Below, piece after piece: positions 36,020-44,275 of a stretch of DNA of 64,000 nt (the first letter of the stretch is position 1; each line of letters begins with the position of its first letter). The notes below the pieces were generated by a model that worked only from the letters and a program-made list of their open reading frames with translations, was not told the origin of the DNA and did no database searches. The position numbers and the translations under genes are program-made. Source of the DNA: Methylomagnum ishizawai (GTDB lineage Bacteria; Pseudomonadota; Gammaproteobacteria; Methylococcales; Methylococcaceae); NCBI RefSeq assembly GCF_019670005.1, contig NZ_AP019783.1:1756501-1820500 (forward strand). The letters are read 5' to 3'.

Positions 36020-36526
36020 TCAGCGCTTGAAGCTTTGTTCGAGCTTCTTTTCGACCTTGCCGGTCACGTCGATGGCTTCGCTGGCGTAGACCACGCCATC
36101 GGTCAGGAGCAGGTCGTAGCTGTCTTCTTTCGCCAGGGATTGGATGGCCTCGAAGATTTCCTTTTGCAGTTGGCTCAGCTTTTCGTTGCGGCTCAGGTTG
36201 AAGTCGTCGCGGAATTCGTCTTGCAGGCGCTTGGCTTCGCGTTTGCGGCTGATGATTTCCTTGTCCAGGCGTTGTTTTTCCGAGTCGCTCATGACGGCGG
36301 CGTCCTTGTTGAGCTTTTCCTCCATCTGCTTGAGTTCCTTTTGCTCGGCCACCAGCTTTTTATCGCGGGGGGCGAACTCGCGTTCCAGGTCCTTCTTGGC
36401 TTTTTCCGCCTGGGGGGCTTTTTCCAGCAGTTTCGCCACGTTCACGAATCCGATCTTGAGGTCGGCCGCGGAAACGCCCGCGCTCGTCAACAGGACCAGC
36501 AACGCTACACCGATTTTCTTACCCAT
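36020..36526 (-). CDS. skp: Skp/OmpH periplasmic chaperone
   Basis: A 168-aa exported chaperone of outer-membrane proteins. The signal peptide is MGKKIGVALLVLLTSAGVSA, followed by ADLKIGFVNVAKLLEKAPQ. The long charged helical arms span residues 40-130 (AEKAKKDLEREFAPRDKKLV, LNKDAAVMSDSEKQRLD) and give the coiled coil of the trimer. It is 52 bp upstream of fabZ and 158 bp downstream of bamA in transcription. Confidence 0.93.
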   Translation of the reverse strand: MGKKIGVALLVLLTSAGVSAADLKIGFVNVAKLLEKAPQAEKAKKDLEREFAPRDKKLVAEQKELKQMEEKLNKDAAVMSDSEKQRLDKEIISRKREAKRLQDEFRDDFNLSRNEKLSQLQKEIFEAIQSLAKEDSYDLLLTDGVVYASEAIDVTGKVEKKLEQSFKR

Positions 36527-36684
36527 TCGAGTCTCGCTCCAAGGCTAATAGTGAAAACAATCCGGGATGCGCCGGCCGGTCGGGGAATGGCCCGGCGCAT
36601 GAAGGGGAAAATTCTAACAGGCTTTGCCGGTAGCCGCGCCATTCCATGCCGGGGCCGGGCGCGGGCGGGGCCGGCCGTCGCGCC

Positions 36685-39030
36685 TCAGAAGCCCGAACCG
36701 AACGAAAACTGGAACAACTGCGTCCTATCCCCCGGTTGGGAATTGAGCGGCTCGGCGATGCTGAACGACAGGTTGCCGAAGGGCGACAACCAACGCGCCG
36801 ACAGCCCGGTCGAGAAGCGCATGAAATTGCCGCTGGACTGGGCGTAACAATTGATATCGTCGGGGTTCGGGGTCTTGAACGCGCCACAGTACACGTTGCC
36901 GGCGTCCATGAAGGCGCCGAGCCGGATGCTCTTGTTGTCGTGCATGAACGGCACCGGGAACAGGAGTTCCGCCGTGCCCACCAGTTTGCTGGAGCCGCCC
37001 AGGGGCAGGTTGCCGCCGAAGCCGGTGGTGGGGTTGGGCGTGGTGCGTGGGCCCAGGGTGTTGGCCATGAAGCCGCGCACCGATTGCGGGCCGCCCGCGA
37101 AATAGTTCTCGAAGAACGGCAGGCCGTCGGTGTCGCCATAGCCGTCGCCATAGGCCGCCTCGGCCTGGACCATGAAGGTGAGGTCTTTGGCGATGGGGAA
37201 ATAATGCTGGATTTTGTAGCTGGCCTTGTAGAACTCCAGCCCGCCCACCGGGATGGTGCTGAGGATCGACAGGCGCTGCGCCCCGCCGTCGGTGGGGAAG
37301 ATGGCCCGGTTCAAGGTGTCGTGGACCCAGCCCGCCGCCAGGGTGACGTAGTCGAAGGTGTCGCCGTTGTCCTGGATGAAGTTGTAGACCTGCTCCGAGG
37401 TGTTGGACGAGGTCTTGAGCTTGGTGTGGTTGTAATCCAGGTTGAAGCGCAGGGAGTCGAATTCGCCCAGGGGCACGCCCAGGTTGCCGCCCGCCGTCGC
37501 CACGTCGGTATTGTAGTTGGCGAGGTTCATCTGTTGGGCGTTGGTCTGGCGGTAGGACAGGTCGAAGCCGCTGCTGACGCCGTCCAGGTTGGTATAGGGA
37601 TTGAAATAGCCGATCCGGTAGATGGTGTTGATCTGGCTGTTGTTGAAGGTGAAGTTGATGCGCTTGCCGGTGCCGAACACGTTGTCCTGGGTGATGCTGG
37701 CGTTGAGGATGATGCCTTGCACCTGCGAATAGCCGACGCCCGCCATGATGTTGCCGGAGGGCTTTTCGGTCACGCTGTAGTTCACGTCGATCTGGTCGGT
37801 GGTGCCGGGGACGGCGGGGCTTTCCACGTTGGTTTCCTGGAAATAGCCCAGGCGTTCCAAGCGGGTCTTGGAGCGCTCGATCTTGGTGCTGGAGGCCCAG
37901 GCGGCTTCCATCTGGCGCATTTCCCGGCGTAGCACCTCGTCGCGGGTCTTGGTGTTGCCGCGGAAGTTGATGCGGCGCACGTAGACCTGTTTTCCCGGAT
38001 CGACGAAGAAGGTGATGGCCACGGTTTTGGTGGCCTCGTCGACCTCGGGCACCATGTTGACATTGGCGAAGATATAGCCCTCGTCGCCGAGCCGGTCGGA
38101 GATGGCTTTGGAGGTTTCGGTGGCGAGCTTGCGGGAGAAGGTGTCGGCCGGGCCGATCTGCACCAGGGGGGTGAGTTCCTGCGGCGGCACGATCAGCTTG
38201 CCGGTCAGCTTCACATCGCTGACCTTGTAGACCTCGCCTTCCTTCACGTTGACCGTGATGTAGATTTCCTTCTTGTCCGGGGTGATGGCGACCTGGGTGG
38301 ATTCGATCTGGAAATTGATATGGCCGCGGTCGAGGTAATAGGAACGCAGGCGTTCCAGGTCCGCGCCCAGTTTTTGCTTGGAGTATTGGTCGTTCTTGGT
38401 ATAGAAGGACAGGAGGTTGCCGGTGCTGAGTTCGAAGGCGTCGAGCAATTCCTCGTCGCTGAACACCGAGTTGCCGACGATGTTGATCTGCTTGATCTTG
38501 GCGACCTTGCCCTCGGAAATCTTGATGACGACCTCGACCCGGTTGCGCGGCAGTTCCTCCACGGTGGAGGTGATTTTGAGGCCGTATTTGCCGCGGCTGT
38601 AGTATTGCCGCCTGAGTTCCTGCTCCACCTTGTCGAGGATGGCGCGGTCGAACACCTTGCCTTCGGACAGGCCCACGCCCTTGAGCGCCTTCTTGAGGTC
38701 GTCGGTGCCGATGTCCTTGTTGCCTTCCAGCTTGACGCTGGCGATGGAGGCCCGCTCCTCGACCAGGATCAGCAGGGTGTCGCCGTCCTGTTCGAGCTTC
38801 ACATCCTTGAAGAAGCCGGTCTTGAACAGCGCCTTGATCGATTCCGCCGCCAAGCGCTGGTCGAAGGAATCGCCGACCTTGACCGGCAGGTAATTGAACA
38901 CCGTGCCCGGCGCAACCCGTTGCAGCCCTTCGACGCGGATATCTTCGATGATGAACGAGTCCATGCCTTGGGTCGAAACCGCGGTAAGGAGCATCAGCCC
39001 CGCCAAGTGGGTTTTGAGGAAGCGCTTCAT
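36685..39030 (-). CDS. bamA: BamA, outer-membrane protein assembly factor
   Basis: Omp85 protein (781 aa) inserting beta-barrels. The signal peptide MKRFLKTHLAGLMLLTAVST is followed by five POTRA domains (about residues 25-430; EDIRVEGLQRVAPGTVFNYL starts the first), then a C-terminal 16-strand barrel (residues 450-781). The conserved VRGFMANTLGPRT (VRGF motif, strand loop L6) is present and the last residue is Phe (QFSFGSGF). Skp and lipid A genes follow, so they form one envelope-biogenesis block. Confidence 0.97.
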   Translation of the reverse strand: MKRFLKTHLAGLMLLTAVSTQGMDSFIIEDIRVEGLQRVAPGTVFNYLPVKVGDSFDQRLAAESIKALFKTGFFKDVKLEQDGDTLLILVEERASIASVKLEGNKDIGTDDLKKALKGVGLSEGKVFDRAILDKVEQELRRQYYSRGKYGLKITSTVEELPRNRVEVVIKISEGKVAKIKQINIVGNSVFSDEELLDAFELSTGNLLSFYTKNDQYSKQKLGADLERLRSYYLDRGHINFQIESTQVAITPDKKEIYITVNVKEGEVYKVSDVKLTGKLIVPPQELTPLVQIGPADTFSRKLATETSKAISDRLGDEGYIFANVNMVPEVDEATKTVAITFFVDPGKQVYVRRINFRGNTKTRDEVLRREMRQMEAAWASSTKIERSKTRLERLGYFQETNVESPAVPGTTDQIDVNYSVTEKPSGNIMAGVGYSQVQGIILNASITQDNVFGTGKRINFTFNNSQINTIYRIGYFNPYTNLDGVSSGFDLSYRQTNAQQMNLANYNTDVATAGGNLGVPLGEFDSLRFNLDYNHTKLKTSSNTSEQVYNFIQDNGDTFDYVTLAAGWVHDTLNRAIFPTDGGAQRLSILSTIPVGGLEFYKASYKIQHYFPIAKDLTFMVQAEAAYGDGYGDTDGLPFFENYFAGGPQSVRGFMANTLGPRTTPNPTTGFGGNLPLGGSSKLVGTAELLFPVPFMHDNKSIRLGAFMDAGNVYCGAFKTPNPDDINCYAQSSGNFMRFSTGLSARWLSPFGNLSFSIAEPLNSQPGDRTQLFQFSFGSGF

Positions 39031-39109
39031 GAATGGGGATAGTCAGGGATTGGGGACGGCCTGGGACGGGGGTGGCGGGCGTTCCGGTCTGCGCCCCGCC
39101 GGGCGGGCG

Positions 39110-39838
39110 TCAATTGCGCCGGAGGTCCGCTTGCACCTGCTCGATGCTGATATGCCGGATGTTCTTGCCCTTGGCGTAGTAAATCACGTATTCGCAGATA
39201 TTGCAGGAGCGGTCGCCGATCCGCTCCAGGGAACGCGCCGACCACATGATGTTCAAGGCCAGGGGGATGGAGCGCGGGTCTTCCATCATATAGGTGATCT
39301 GCTGGCGCATGATGCTTTCGTATTCGCAATCCACCTGCCGGTCTTCCTGCACCACCCGCAGGGCTTCGTCCACGTCGATGCGGGCGAAGGCGTCCAGGGC
39401 TTCGCGCAACAGGCCGCGCACATGCTGGGCCAGTTGTTGCAGGTCGGTGAATTGGTTCTTCTTGGGATAGTGGGCGGCGAGGTCGATGGCGACGCGGGCC
39501 ATGCGCTTGGCCTCGTCGCCGATGCGTTCGAGGTCGGTGATGGTCTTGATGACCGCCACCACCAACCTGAGGTCGCGGGCGGCGGGCTGGCGCAGGGCCA
39601 GGATATGGGTGCAATCCTCGTCGATGGCGACCTCCATCGAATTGACCCTGTAATCGTCGGCGATGACCCGTTCCGCCAATTCCACATCGCATTCGATCAA
39701 GGCGGTGATGGCCGATTCCACTTGGGATTCCACCAAGCCACCCAGGGCCAAAACCCGGTTGCGGATATCCAGTAGCTCCTGGTCGTATTGCTTGGAAATA
39801 TGATGGTGGATATTTTCGCTGTCGAATAAGCTGGTCAT
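39110..39838 (-). CDS. phoU: PhoU, phosphate signalling protein
   Basis: A 242-aa helical dimer that links the Pst phosphate transporter to PhoR/PhoB. Two PhoU repeats, each with the metal-cluster motif: IGDEAKRMARVAIDLA in the first and RIGDRSCNICEYVIYYAKG in the second. The N-terminus MTSLFDSENIHHHISKQYDQ is typical. No pst genes or phoBR are adjacent, unlike in the E. coli pst-phoU operon. It precedes bamA in transcription by 79 bp, with no clear operon relation. Confidence 0.95.
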   Translation of the reverse strand: MTSLFDSENIHHHISKQYDQELLDIRNRVLALGGLVESQVESAITALIECDVELAERVIADDYRVNSMEVAIDEDCTHILALRQPAARDLRLVVAVIKTITDLERIGDEAKRMARVAIDLAAHYPKKNQFTDLQQLAQHVRGLLREALDAFARIDVDEALRVVQEDRQVDCEYESIMRQQITYMMEDPRSIPLALNIMWSARSLERIGDRSCNICEYVIYYAKGKNIRHISIEQVQADLRRN

Positions 39839-39948
39839 GATGGGTTCGGCACGATTATTGGCTGATTTTCATCGATGGGGGCGGTCGGCATTCTATCAAC
39901 TCGGCATGACGGTTGAAAGTTCGGGACTTTGCGGCGCGGCACGGGGTT

Positions 39949-41043
39949 TCAGCGGCGATCCAGGGCCAGATACCCGGTGATTTCCGCCCGGTCATGGTAA
40001 AGCTGTTTGAACGCCAGCCGGTAATCGATACCCGCCTTATCCAACCGGGCCGCGATGATTTCCCGGCAGCGCCGGACTTCTTCGTAGCGCTTTTTCATGG
40101 GTAATTTCAGGTTGAAGATGGCTTGGCGGCAATGGCCTTGCGCCAGCCATTCGGCGACGAGGGCGGCGATGCGGGCGGGTTGCTCCACCATATCGCAGAC
40201 CAGCCAATCCACCGGCTTGGGCGGGCGGTAGCGGAAGCCATCGACCCTGAGATGCTCGACGATGCCGGTGTCGAGCAGGGCCGGATCGAGCGGGCCGTTG
40301 TCGATGGCGGTGGTGCGCAGATGCCGCCGCACCAGTTGCCAGGTCCAGCCACCGGGGGCCGCGCCCAGGTCGACGGCGGTCATGGCGGGTTTCAGGTCTT
40401 GCTCGGGATCGGCCACGAACACCAGGAACGCCTCTTCCAGCTTGAGGGTGGAGCGGCTGGGGGCGGAGCGCGGCGCTTTCAGGCGCGGGATGCCCATGGG
40501 CCAGGGCGCGGCGTGGTGGGGATCGGCCACGCCGACATAGGCCGTGGCCGAGTCCAGGAAGAAGACATGCAGGCGCAAGGTCTTGCTGCCGCCGAGCAGG
40601 GCTTCCCGTTCCAGGGCTTTGCGGAAGGGCACGGCGAATTTGCGCACGAACACCGAGAGTTCCTTGGCCGCGTTGGTGTCGGCGGTTTCCAGCCAGCAAT
40701 CGGAAAAGCGCTGGGCCAGGCCGCGGGCCTGTTCCAGCAGGGGCGTCACCCGGTCTTCGGGCGGAAGTTCCGTCAGGGGACCGCTGGCGAAGATCAATTG
40801 GCGGGCGAAGATCAAATCGGCCCAGCGCAGCCGCCGCGCCGCCGCCATCGTCTTGGGGTCGTTGGGCACGAACACCACATAGCCGCTATCGGGCTTGGCC
40901 TTGACATAGCCGCCGACGCCCAGGGCCAGGGCGTGGTCGATGATTTCCGCCGCGCATTCTTTCTCGAAGCCGCCACGGCAGTAGAGCAGCAGACAGTCGG
41001 GGGAGGATTTCGGGGCGGGATGGGTGGCGATGGATGGATTCAT
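39949..41043 (-). CDS. rlmM: RlmM, 23S rRNA 2'-O-methyltransferase (C2498)
   Basis: A SAM-dependent methyltransferase (364 aa) with the THUMP-like N-terminal domain starting MNPSIATHPAPKSSPDCLLL, then LLYCRGGFEKECAAEIIDHA. The Rossmann core has TAVDLGAAPGGWTWQLVRRH as the SAM-binding motif, and catalytic acidic and lysine residues are in DWLVCDMVEQP and FNLKLPMKKRYEEV. In E. coli it modifies C2498 of 23S rRNA. The Met at 41043 was chosen; the longer open frame upstream is shadow sequence. Confidence 0.93.
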   Translation of the reverse strand: MNPSIATHPAPKSSPDCLLLYCRGGFEKECAAEIIDHALALGVGGYVKAKPDSGYVVFVPNDPKTMAAARRLRWADLIFARQLIFASGPLTELPPEDRVTPLLEQARGLAQRFSDCWLETADTNAAKELSVFVRKFAVPFRKALEREALLGGSKTLRLHVFFLDSATAYVGVADPHHAAPWPMGIPRLKAPRSAPSRSTLKLEEAFLVFVADPEQDLKPAMTAVDLGAAPGGWTWQLVRRHLRTTAIDNGPLDPALLDTGIVEHLRVDGFRYRPPKPVDWLVCDMVEQPARIAALVAEWLAQGHCRQAIFNLKLPMKKRYEEVRRCREIIAARLDKAGIDYRLAFKQLYHDRAEITGYLALDRR

Positions 41044-41135
41044 CGGGCAGAGGGTAGGGGTGGAGTCGGGTGGCGTCAATAGCGGGGCGGGTTCCGTGGG
41101 TTCCCAAACCCCGCCGGGGAATGGGCGCAAAGCGC

Positions 41136-41909
41136 CTAACCCGCTGGATTCCGTCCCGCCAACACCGCCTCCACCCGCCGCCAATCGGCTTCGGTATCGA
41201 TCCCCGCCTCCGGGGCTTCGTCCACCGGCAACACCCGGATGCGCTCACCCCGCCACAGTATCCGCAATTGCTCCAAGGCTTCCACCGCCTCCAGGCGGGA
41301 AGCGGGCCAACGCACATAGTCCCGCAGGAAGCCCGCCGAATAGGCATAGATGCCGATATGCCGGAGCCAGGGGAAATCCTCCGGCAAGCCGGGTCCGGCC
41401 TGTCCGAACGACGCCCGGTGCCAGGGAATCGGCGCACGGCTGAAATACAGCGCATAACCCTGGGCGTCCGTCACCACCTTCACGGCGTTGGGATCGAACA
41501 CCTCGGCCACTTCGCCGATGGGCGCGGCCAGGGTGGCGACCCGCGCCGCCGTCTGCCCGGCCAGGGCCGCCGCCAGTTCGCGGATCAAAGCGGGCCGCAT
41601 CAAAGGCTCGTCGCCTTGCAGGTTGACCACGATGGCGTCATCCGGCCAACCCAAGGCATCGGCCACCTCGGCGATGCGCTCGGTGCCGCTGGCATGGTCC
41701 GGGCGGGTCAGCAAGGCTTGGACCGGCAAATCCGCCACGGCCTCGCGGATGCGCTCGTCGTCGGTGGCGAGGAACACCTCGTCCCCGGCTTCCAGCGCCC
41801 GCTCGCACACATGGGCGATCATCGGCTTGCCCGCCACCGGCAGCAAAGGCTTGCCGGGCAAACGGGTCGAGCCATGGCGGGCCGGGATGACGATCTTGAA
41901 GCCGGCCAT
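41136..41909 (-). CDS. kdsB: KdsB, CMP-KDO synthetase
   Basis: 3-deoxy-manno-octulosonate cytidylyltransferase (257 aa), activating KDO for LPS. The N-terminal IVIPARHGSTRLPGKPLLPV carries the nucleotide-binding loop; LLTRPDHASGTERIAEVADA, VVNLQGDEPLMRPALI and YFSRAPIPWHR are family motifs. It overlaps the Trm112-like gene by one base (TAATG). Last gene of exbB-exbD-lpxK-ycaR-kdsB. Confidence 0.97.
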   Translation of the reverse strand: MAGFKIVIPARHGSTRLPGKPLLPVAGKPMIAHVCERALEAGDEVFLATDDERIREAVADLPVQALLTRPDHASGTERIAEVADALGWPDDAIVVNLQGDEPLMRPALIRELAAALAGQTAARVATLAAPIGEVAEVFDPNAVKVVTDAQGYALYFSRAPIPWHRASFGQAGPGLPEDFPWLRHIGIYAYSAGFLRDYVRWPASRLEAVEALEQLRILWRGERIRVLPVDEAPEAGIDTEADWRRVEAVLAGRNPAG

Positions 41910-42127
41910 TATTCCGCCGCCACCGGGGCCGGACGCTGGGGCGCGAGGGCGTCGTATTCCTCCAGGCTGATGCGGCGGGCCTCGCCTTCCAGCATCACCG
42001 GGATATCGTCGCGGATCGGATAGGCCAGCCGGTCGGCCTTGCAGATCAATTCCTTCTCTTCCTTCTTGTAGACCAGCGGGCCTTTGCAGACCGGGCAGAC
42101 CAGGATTTCAAGCAGTTTCTGATTCAT
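41909..42127 (-). CDS. ycaR: Trm112/YcaR family small zinc-ribbon-like protein
   Basis: A 72-aa protein: [20 protein letters not shown] contains the CPVC knuckle, followed by [20 protein letters not shown], the UPF0434/Trm112 signature. In bacteria its partner is not established; location next to kdsB and lpxK is conserved across proteobacteria. It overlaps lpxK by 4 bp (ATGA) and kdsB by one base, so translation is coupled. Confidence 0.93.
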   Translation of the reverse strand: MNQKLLEILVCPVCKGPLVYKKEEKELICKADRLAYPIRDDIPVMLEGEARRISLEEYDALAPQRPAPVAAE

Positions 42128-43122
42128 CGGGTTTTAGCCTTCAACAGGGTTAATAAATCTTGGCCGAACGCCGTCGGTAAACGGGCCGCGACCGGCACGC
42201 ACCAATGCCGGGCCTCGGCGTGTGGGCGGCATTTGACCGCGTCCTTCTCGGTCATCAGGAGGTCGGCCCCGGCGGCGAACGCCCAATCCTCCGGGCGGTA
42301 GGCGTGATGGTCGGGGAAGGCGCGGGCCTCGAATGTTAGCCCGGCGGCGCGTAAATGGGCGAAAAACCGTTCCGGGTGGCCGATGCCCGCCAGTGCGCAC
42401 AGCGGTCGCCCGGCGAAATCGGCCAAGGGACGGCGCAGGGTTGCATCCCGGAGGTTCACGGCTTCCGTGCCGACCAAGGCCATGGCATAGCCCGCGGGCG
42501 CTTGTTCCGCGCCGGAATACACCACCAGATCGGCCTCGGCCAAGCGCTCGGGCGGTTCCCTGAGCGGTCCCGCCGGGAGGCAATGCCCGTTGCCGAAGCG
42601 CCGGGCGTGATCGACCACGGCGATTTCGATATCGCGGGCCAGGGCGTAATGCTGCAAGCCATCGTCGGCGACGAGGATATCGCAATCATGCCGCGCCAGC
42701 AGCGCCCGGCCCGCTTCCGCCCGCCGGGGGAAGACGTAGACCGGACAGCCGGTGCGGCGGGCGATCAAAACCGGCTCGTCGCCCGCCAGGGCCGGATCGG
42801 TGGAGGCGTCCACGGCCAGGGGTTGTGCTTGCGCCTTGCCGCCATAGCCCCGGCTGACGATACCGGGCCGGTAGCCCTGTGCCTTGAGGAAATCGGCCAG
42901 CCAGATCGTCAAGGGTGTCTTGCCGGTGCCGCCTACGGTGAGATTGCCGACCACGATCACCGGGACGGGGAGGCGCTCGGAGCGCTTGTGTCCTTCGCGA
43001 TAGGCCCGGCGGCGCAGGGCCACCGCCTGCCGGAACAGCGCCTCCAAGGGCAAGAGCAGCGGATGCGGCCCGGACGCTCCGTACCACTGGGCTTGCAGCC
43101 AACGGCCCAGGTCGGACTTCAT
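42124..43122 (-). CDS. lpxK: LpxK, tetraacyldisaccharide 4'-kinase
   Basis: Inner-membrane kinase (332 aa) phosphorylating the lipid A precursor at 4'. The N-terminal amphipathic region precedes the P-loop [20 protein letters not shown] (Walker A GGTGKTP). [14 protein letters not shown] and [19 protein letters not shown] are the conserved catalytic segments; the DDGLQH motif holds catalytic Asp and His. It is coupled by overlaps to exbD upstream and ycaR downstream. No msbA gene precedes it. Confidence 0.96.
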   Translation of the reverse strand: MKSDLGRWLQAQWYGASGPHPLLLPLEALFRQAVALRRRAYREGHKRSERLPVPVIVVGNLTVGGTGKTPLTIWLADFLKAQGYRPGIVSRGYGGKAQAQPLAVDASTDPALAGDEPVLIARRTGCPVYVFPRRAEAGRALLARHDCDILVADDGLQHYALARDIEIAVVDHARRFGNGHCLPAGPLREPPERLAEADLVVYSGAEQAPAGYAMALVGTEAVNLRDATLRRPLADFAGRPLCALAGIGHPERFFAHLRAAGLTFEARAFPDHHAYRPEDWAFAAGADLLMTEKDAVKCRPHAEARHWCVPVAARLPTAFGQDLLTLLKAKTR

Positions 43123-43553
43123 GGCTTACCGCCCGCGGTTCCGCCGGGTTCGTGCATGGCGTTGAAGGTGACATGGCGGTAGCCCAGTTGGCTGGCGACG
43201 TCCAGTACGGTCATCACCGCTTGGTGGGTGGCGTCCTTGTCGGCGTCGATGACGATAAGCGGGTCTTTGCGCTCGCCGACCGCGAGGCGCAGGGCTTTCT
43301 TCACGGTCTCGGGCTGGTTGTTCACGGTCTGGCGATGCTCGATGACATAGCGGCCCTCGGCATCGACCACGACCTCGATGCCGGGGTCTTCCGAGGGATC
43401 GGTCCCGGTGGCTTCCGGCAGGTGGATTTTGAGTTCGGCTTCCCGGCTGAAGGTGGTGGTCAGCACCAGGAAAATCAGCAGCACGATCAGCACGTCGATC
43501 ATGGGGATGAGGTTCAGCTCCGGGGTTTCCCGTCGCCGTGGCCGGAAATTCAT
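43119..43553 (-). CDS. exbD: ExbD/TolR family biopolymer transport protein
   Basis: A 144-aa single-span protein of the proton-channel pair. The short cytoplasmic tail is followed by the helix LNLIPMIDVLIVLLIFLVLT with the essential Asp in PMIDVL, then a periplasmic domain rich in beta strands (IEVVVDAEGRYVIEHRQTV). It has an Asp-containing segment IVIDADKDATHQAVMTVLDV common in ExbD. It lies between exbB and lpxK, so it is the variety seen with lipid A genes; whether it energises TonB or a lipid process is open. Confidence 0.93.
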   Translation of the reverse strand: MNFRPRRRETPELNLIPMIDVLIVLLIFLVLTTTFSREAELKIHLPEATGTDPSEDPGIEVVVDAEGRYVIEHRQTVNNQPETVKKALRLAVGERKDPLIVIDADKDATHQAVMTVLDVASQLGYRHVTFNAMHEPGGTAGGKP

Positions 43554-43562
43554 GGGGATGCC

Positions 43563-44204
43563 TCAGTGGTCGTCTTCGCGGGCGGCGTGGACGGCGTCGA
43601 TCAAACGCTGGGTTTCCTCCTCCATCCGCACGGCGTAATCGGTGACCCGGCCCTGGAAAAAGCGGTGGAAGATCAGGCTCGGAATCGCCACCGCCAGACC
43701 CGCCGCCGTGGCGACCAGGATTTCCGAAATCCCCCCGGCCAAACGGGCCGGATTGCCGATGCCCCCCGCCACCGAGAAGGTGGAAAACACCTTGATCATC
43801 CCCAGCACGCTGCCCAAAAGGCCCAGATAGGGCGAGACCGAGGCGATGGTGCCGAGCGTATTGAGATAGCGTTCCAGTTCGTGGACCACCTGCCGCCCGG
43901 TTTGCTCGGCGCTCTCCATCATCGCGGCGCGGCCCTGGCTGTGGCTGGCCAGCGCCGCCGCCAGCACCGTGCCCAAGGGCGAACCCATGCGCAGGGCGCG
44001 GAGTTGCATGGTGTCGAACTGGTGCTTGCGGTAAAGCCCCCAGACATGGTTCACCAGGTGCGGCGGAACGATCCGTTGCGGACGCAGGGTCCAGAAGCGT
44101 TCCACGACGATGGCCAGGGCCAGCACGGAACAGGCGATGATGGGCCACATCATCCAGCCGCCCGAAGTGATGATCTCGAACACGGTCCTCTCCCCGTCAA
44201 ACAA
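43563..44204 (-). CDS. exbB: ExbB/TolQ family proton channel protein
   Basis: A 213-aa protein with three membrane helices. The first one is MWPIIACSVLALAIVVERFW after a short N-terminus; helices two and three are around residues 120-185 (PYLGLLGSVLGMIKVFSTFS and VATAAGLAVAIPSLIFHRFF), the MotA/TolQ/ExbB signature. It is the first gene of exbB-exbD-lpxK-ycaR-kdsB, with a 9-bp gap to exbD. No TonB gene is nearby. Confidence 0.94.
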   Translation of the reverse strand: MFDGERTVFEIITSGGWMMWPIIACSVLALAIVVERFWTLRPQRIVPPHLVNHVWGLYRKHQFDTMQLRALRMGSPLGTVLAAALASHSQGRAAMMESAEQTGRQVVHELERYLNTLGTIASVSPYLGLLGSVLGMIKVFSTFSVAGGIGNPARLAGGISEILVATAAGLAVAIPSLIFHRFFQGRVTDYAVRMEEETQRLIDAVHAAREDDH

Positions 44205-44275
44205 AGCCGCTAATACTAACAGGAGCTTGGGCTACCCGCCCGTGATTCAAGTCACGGGTGGGGAGGCCGTCTTCA

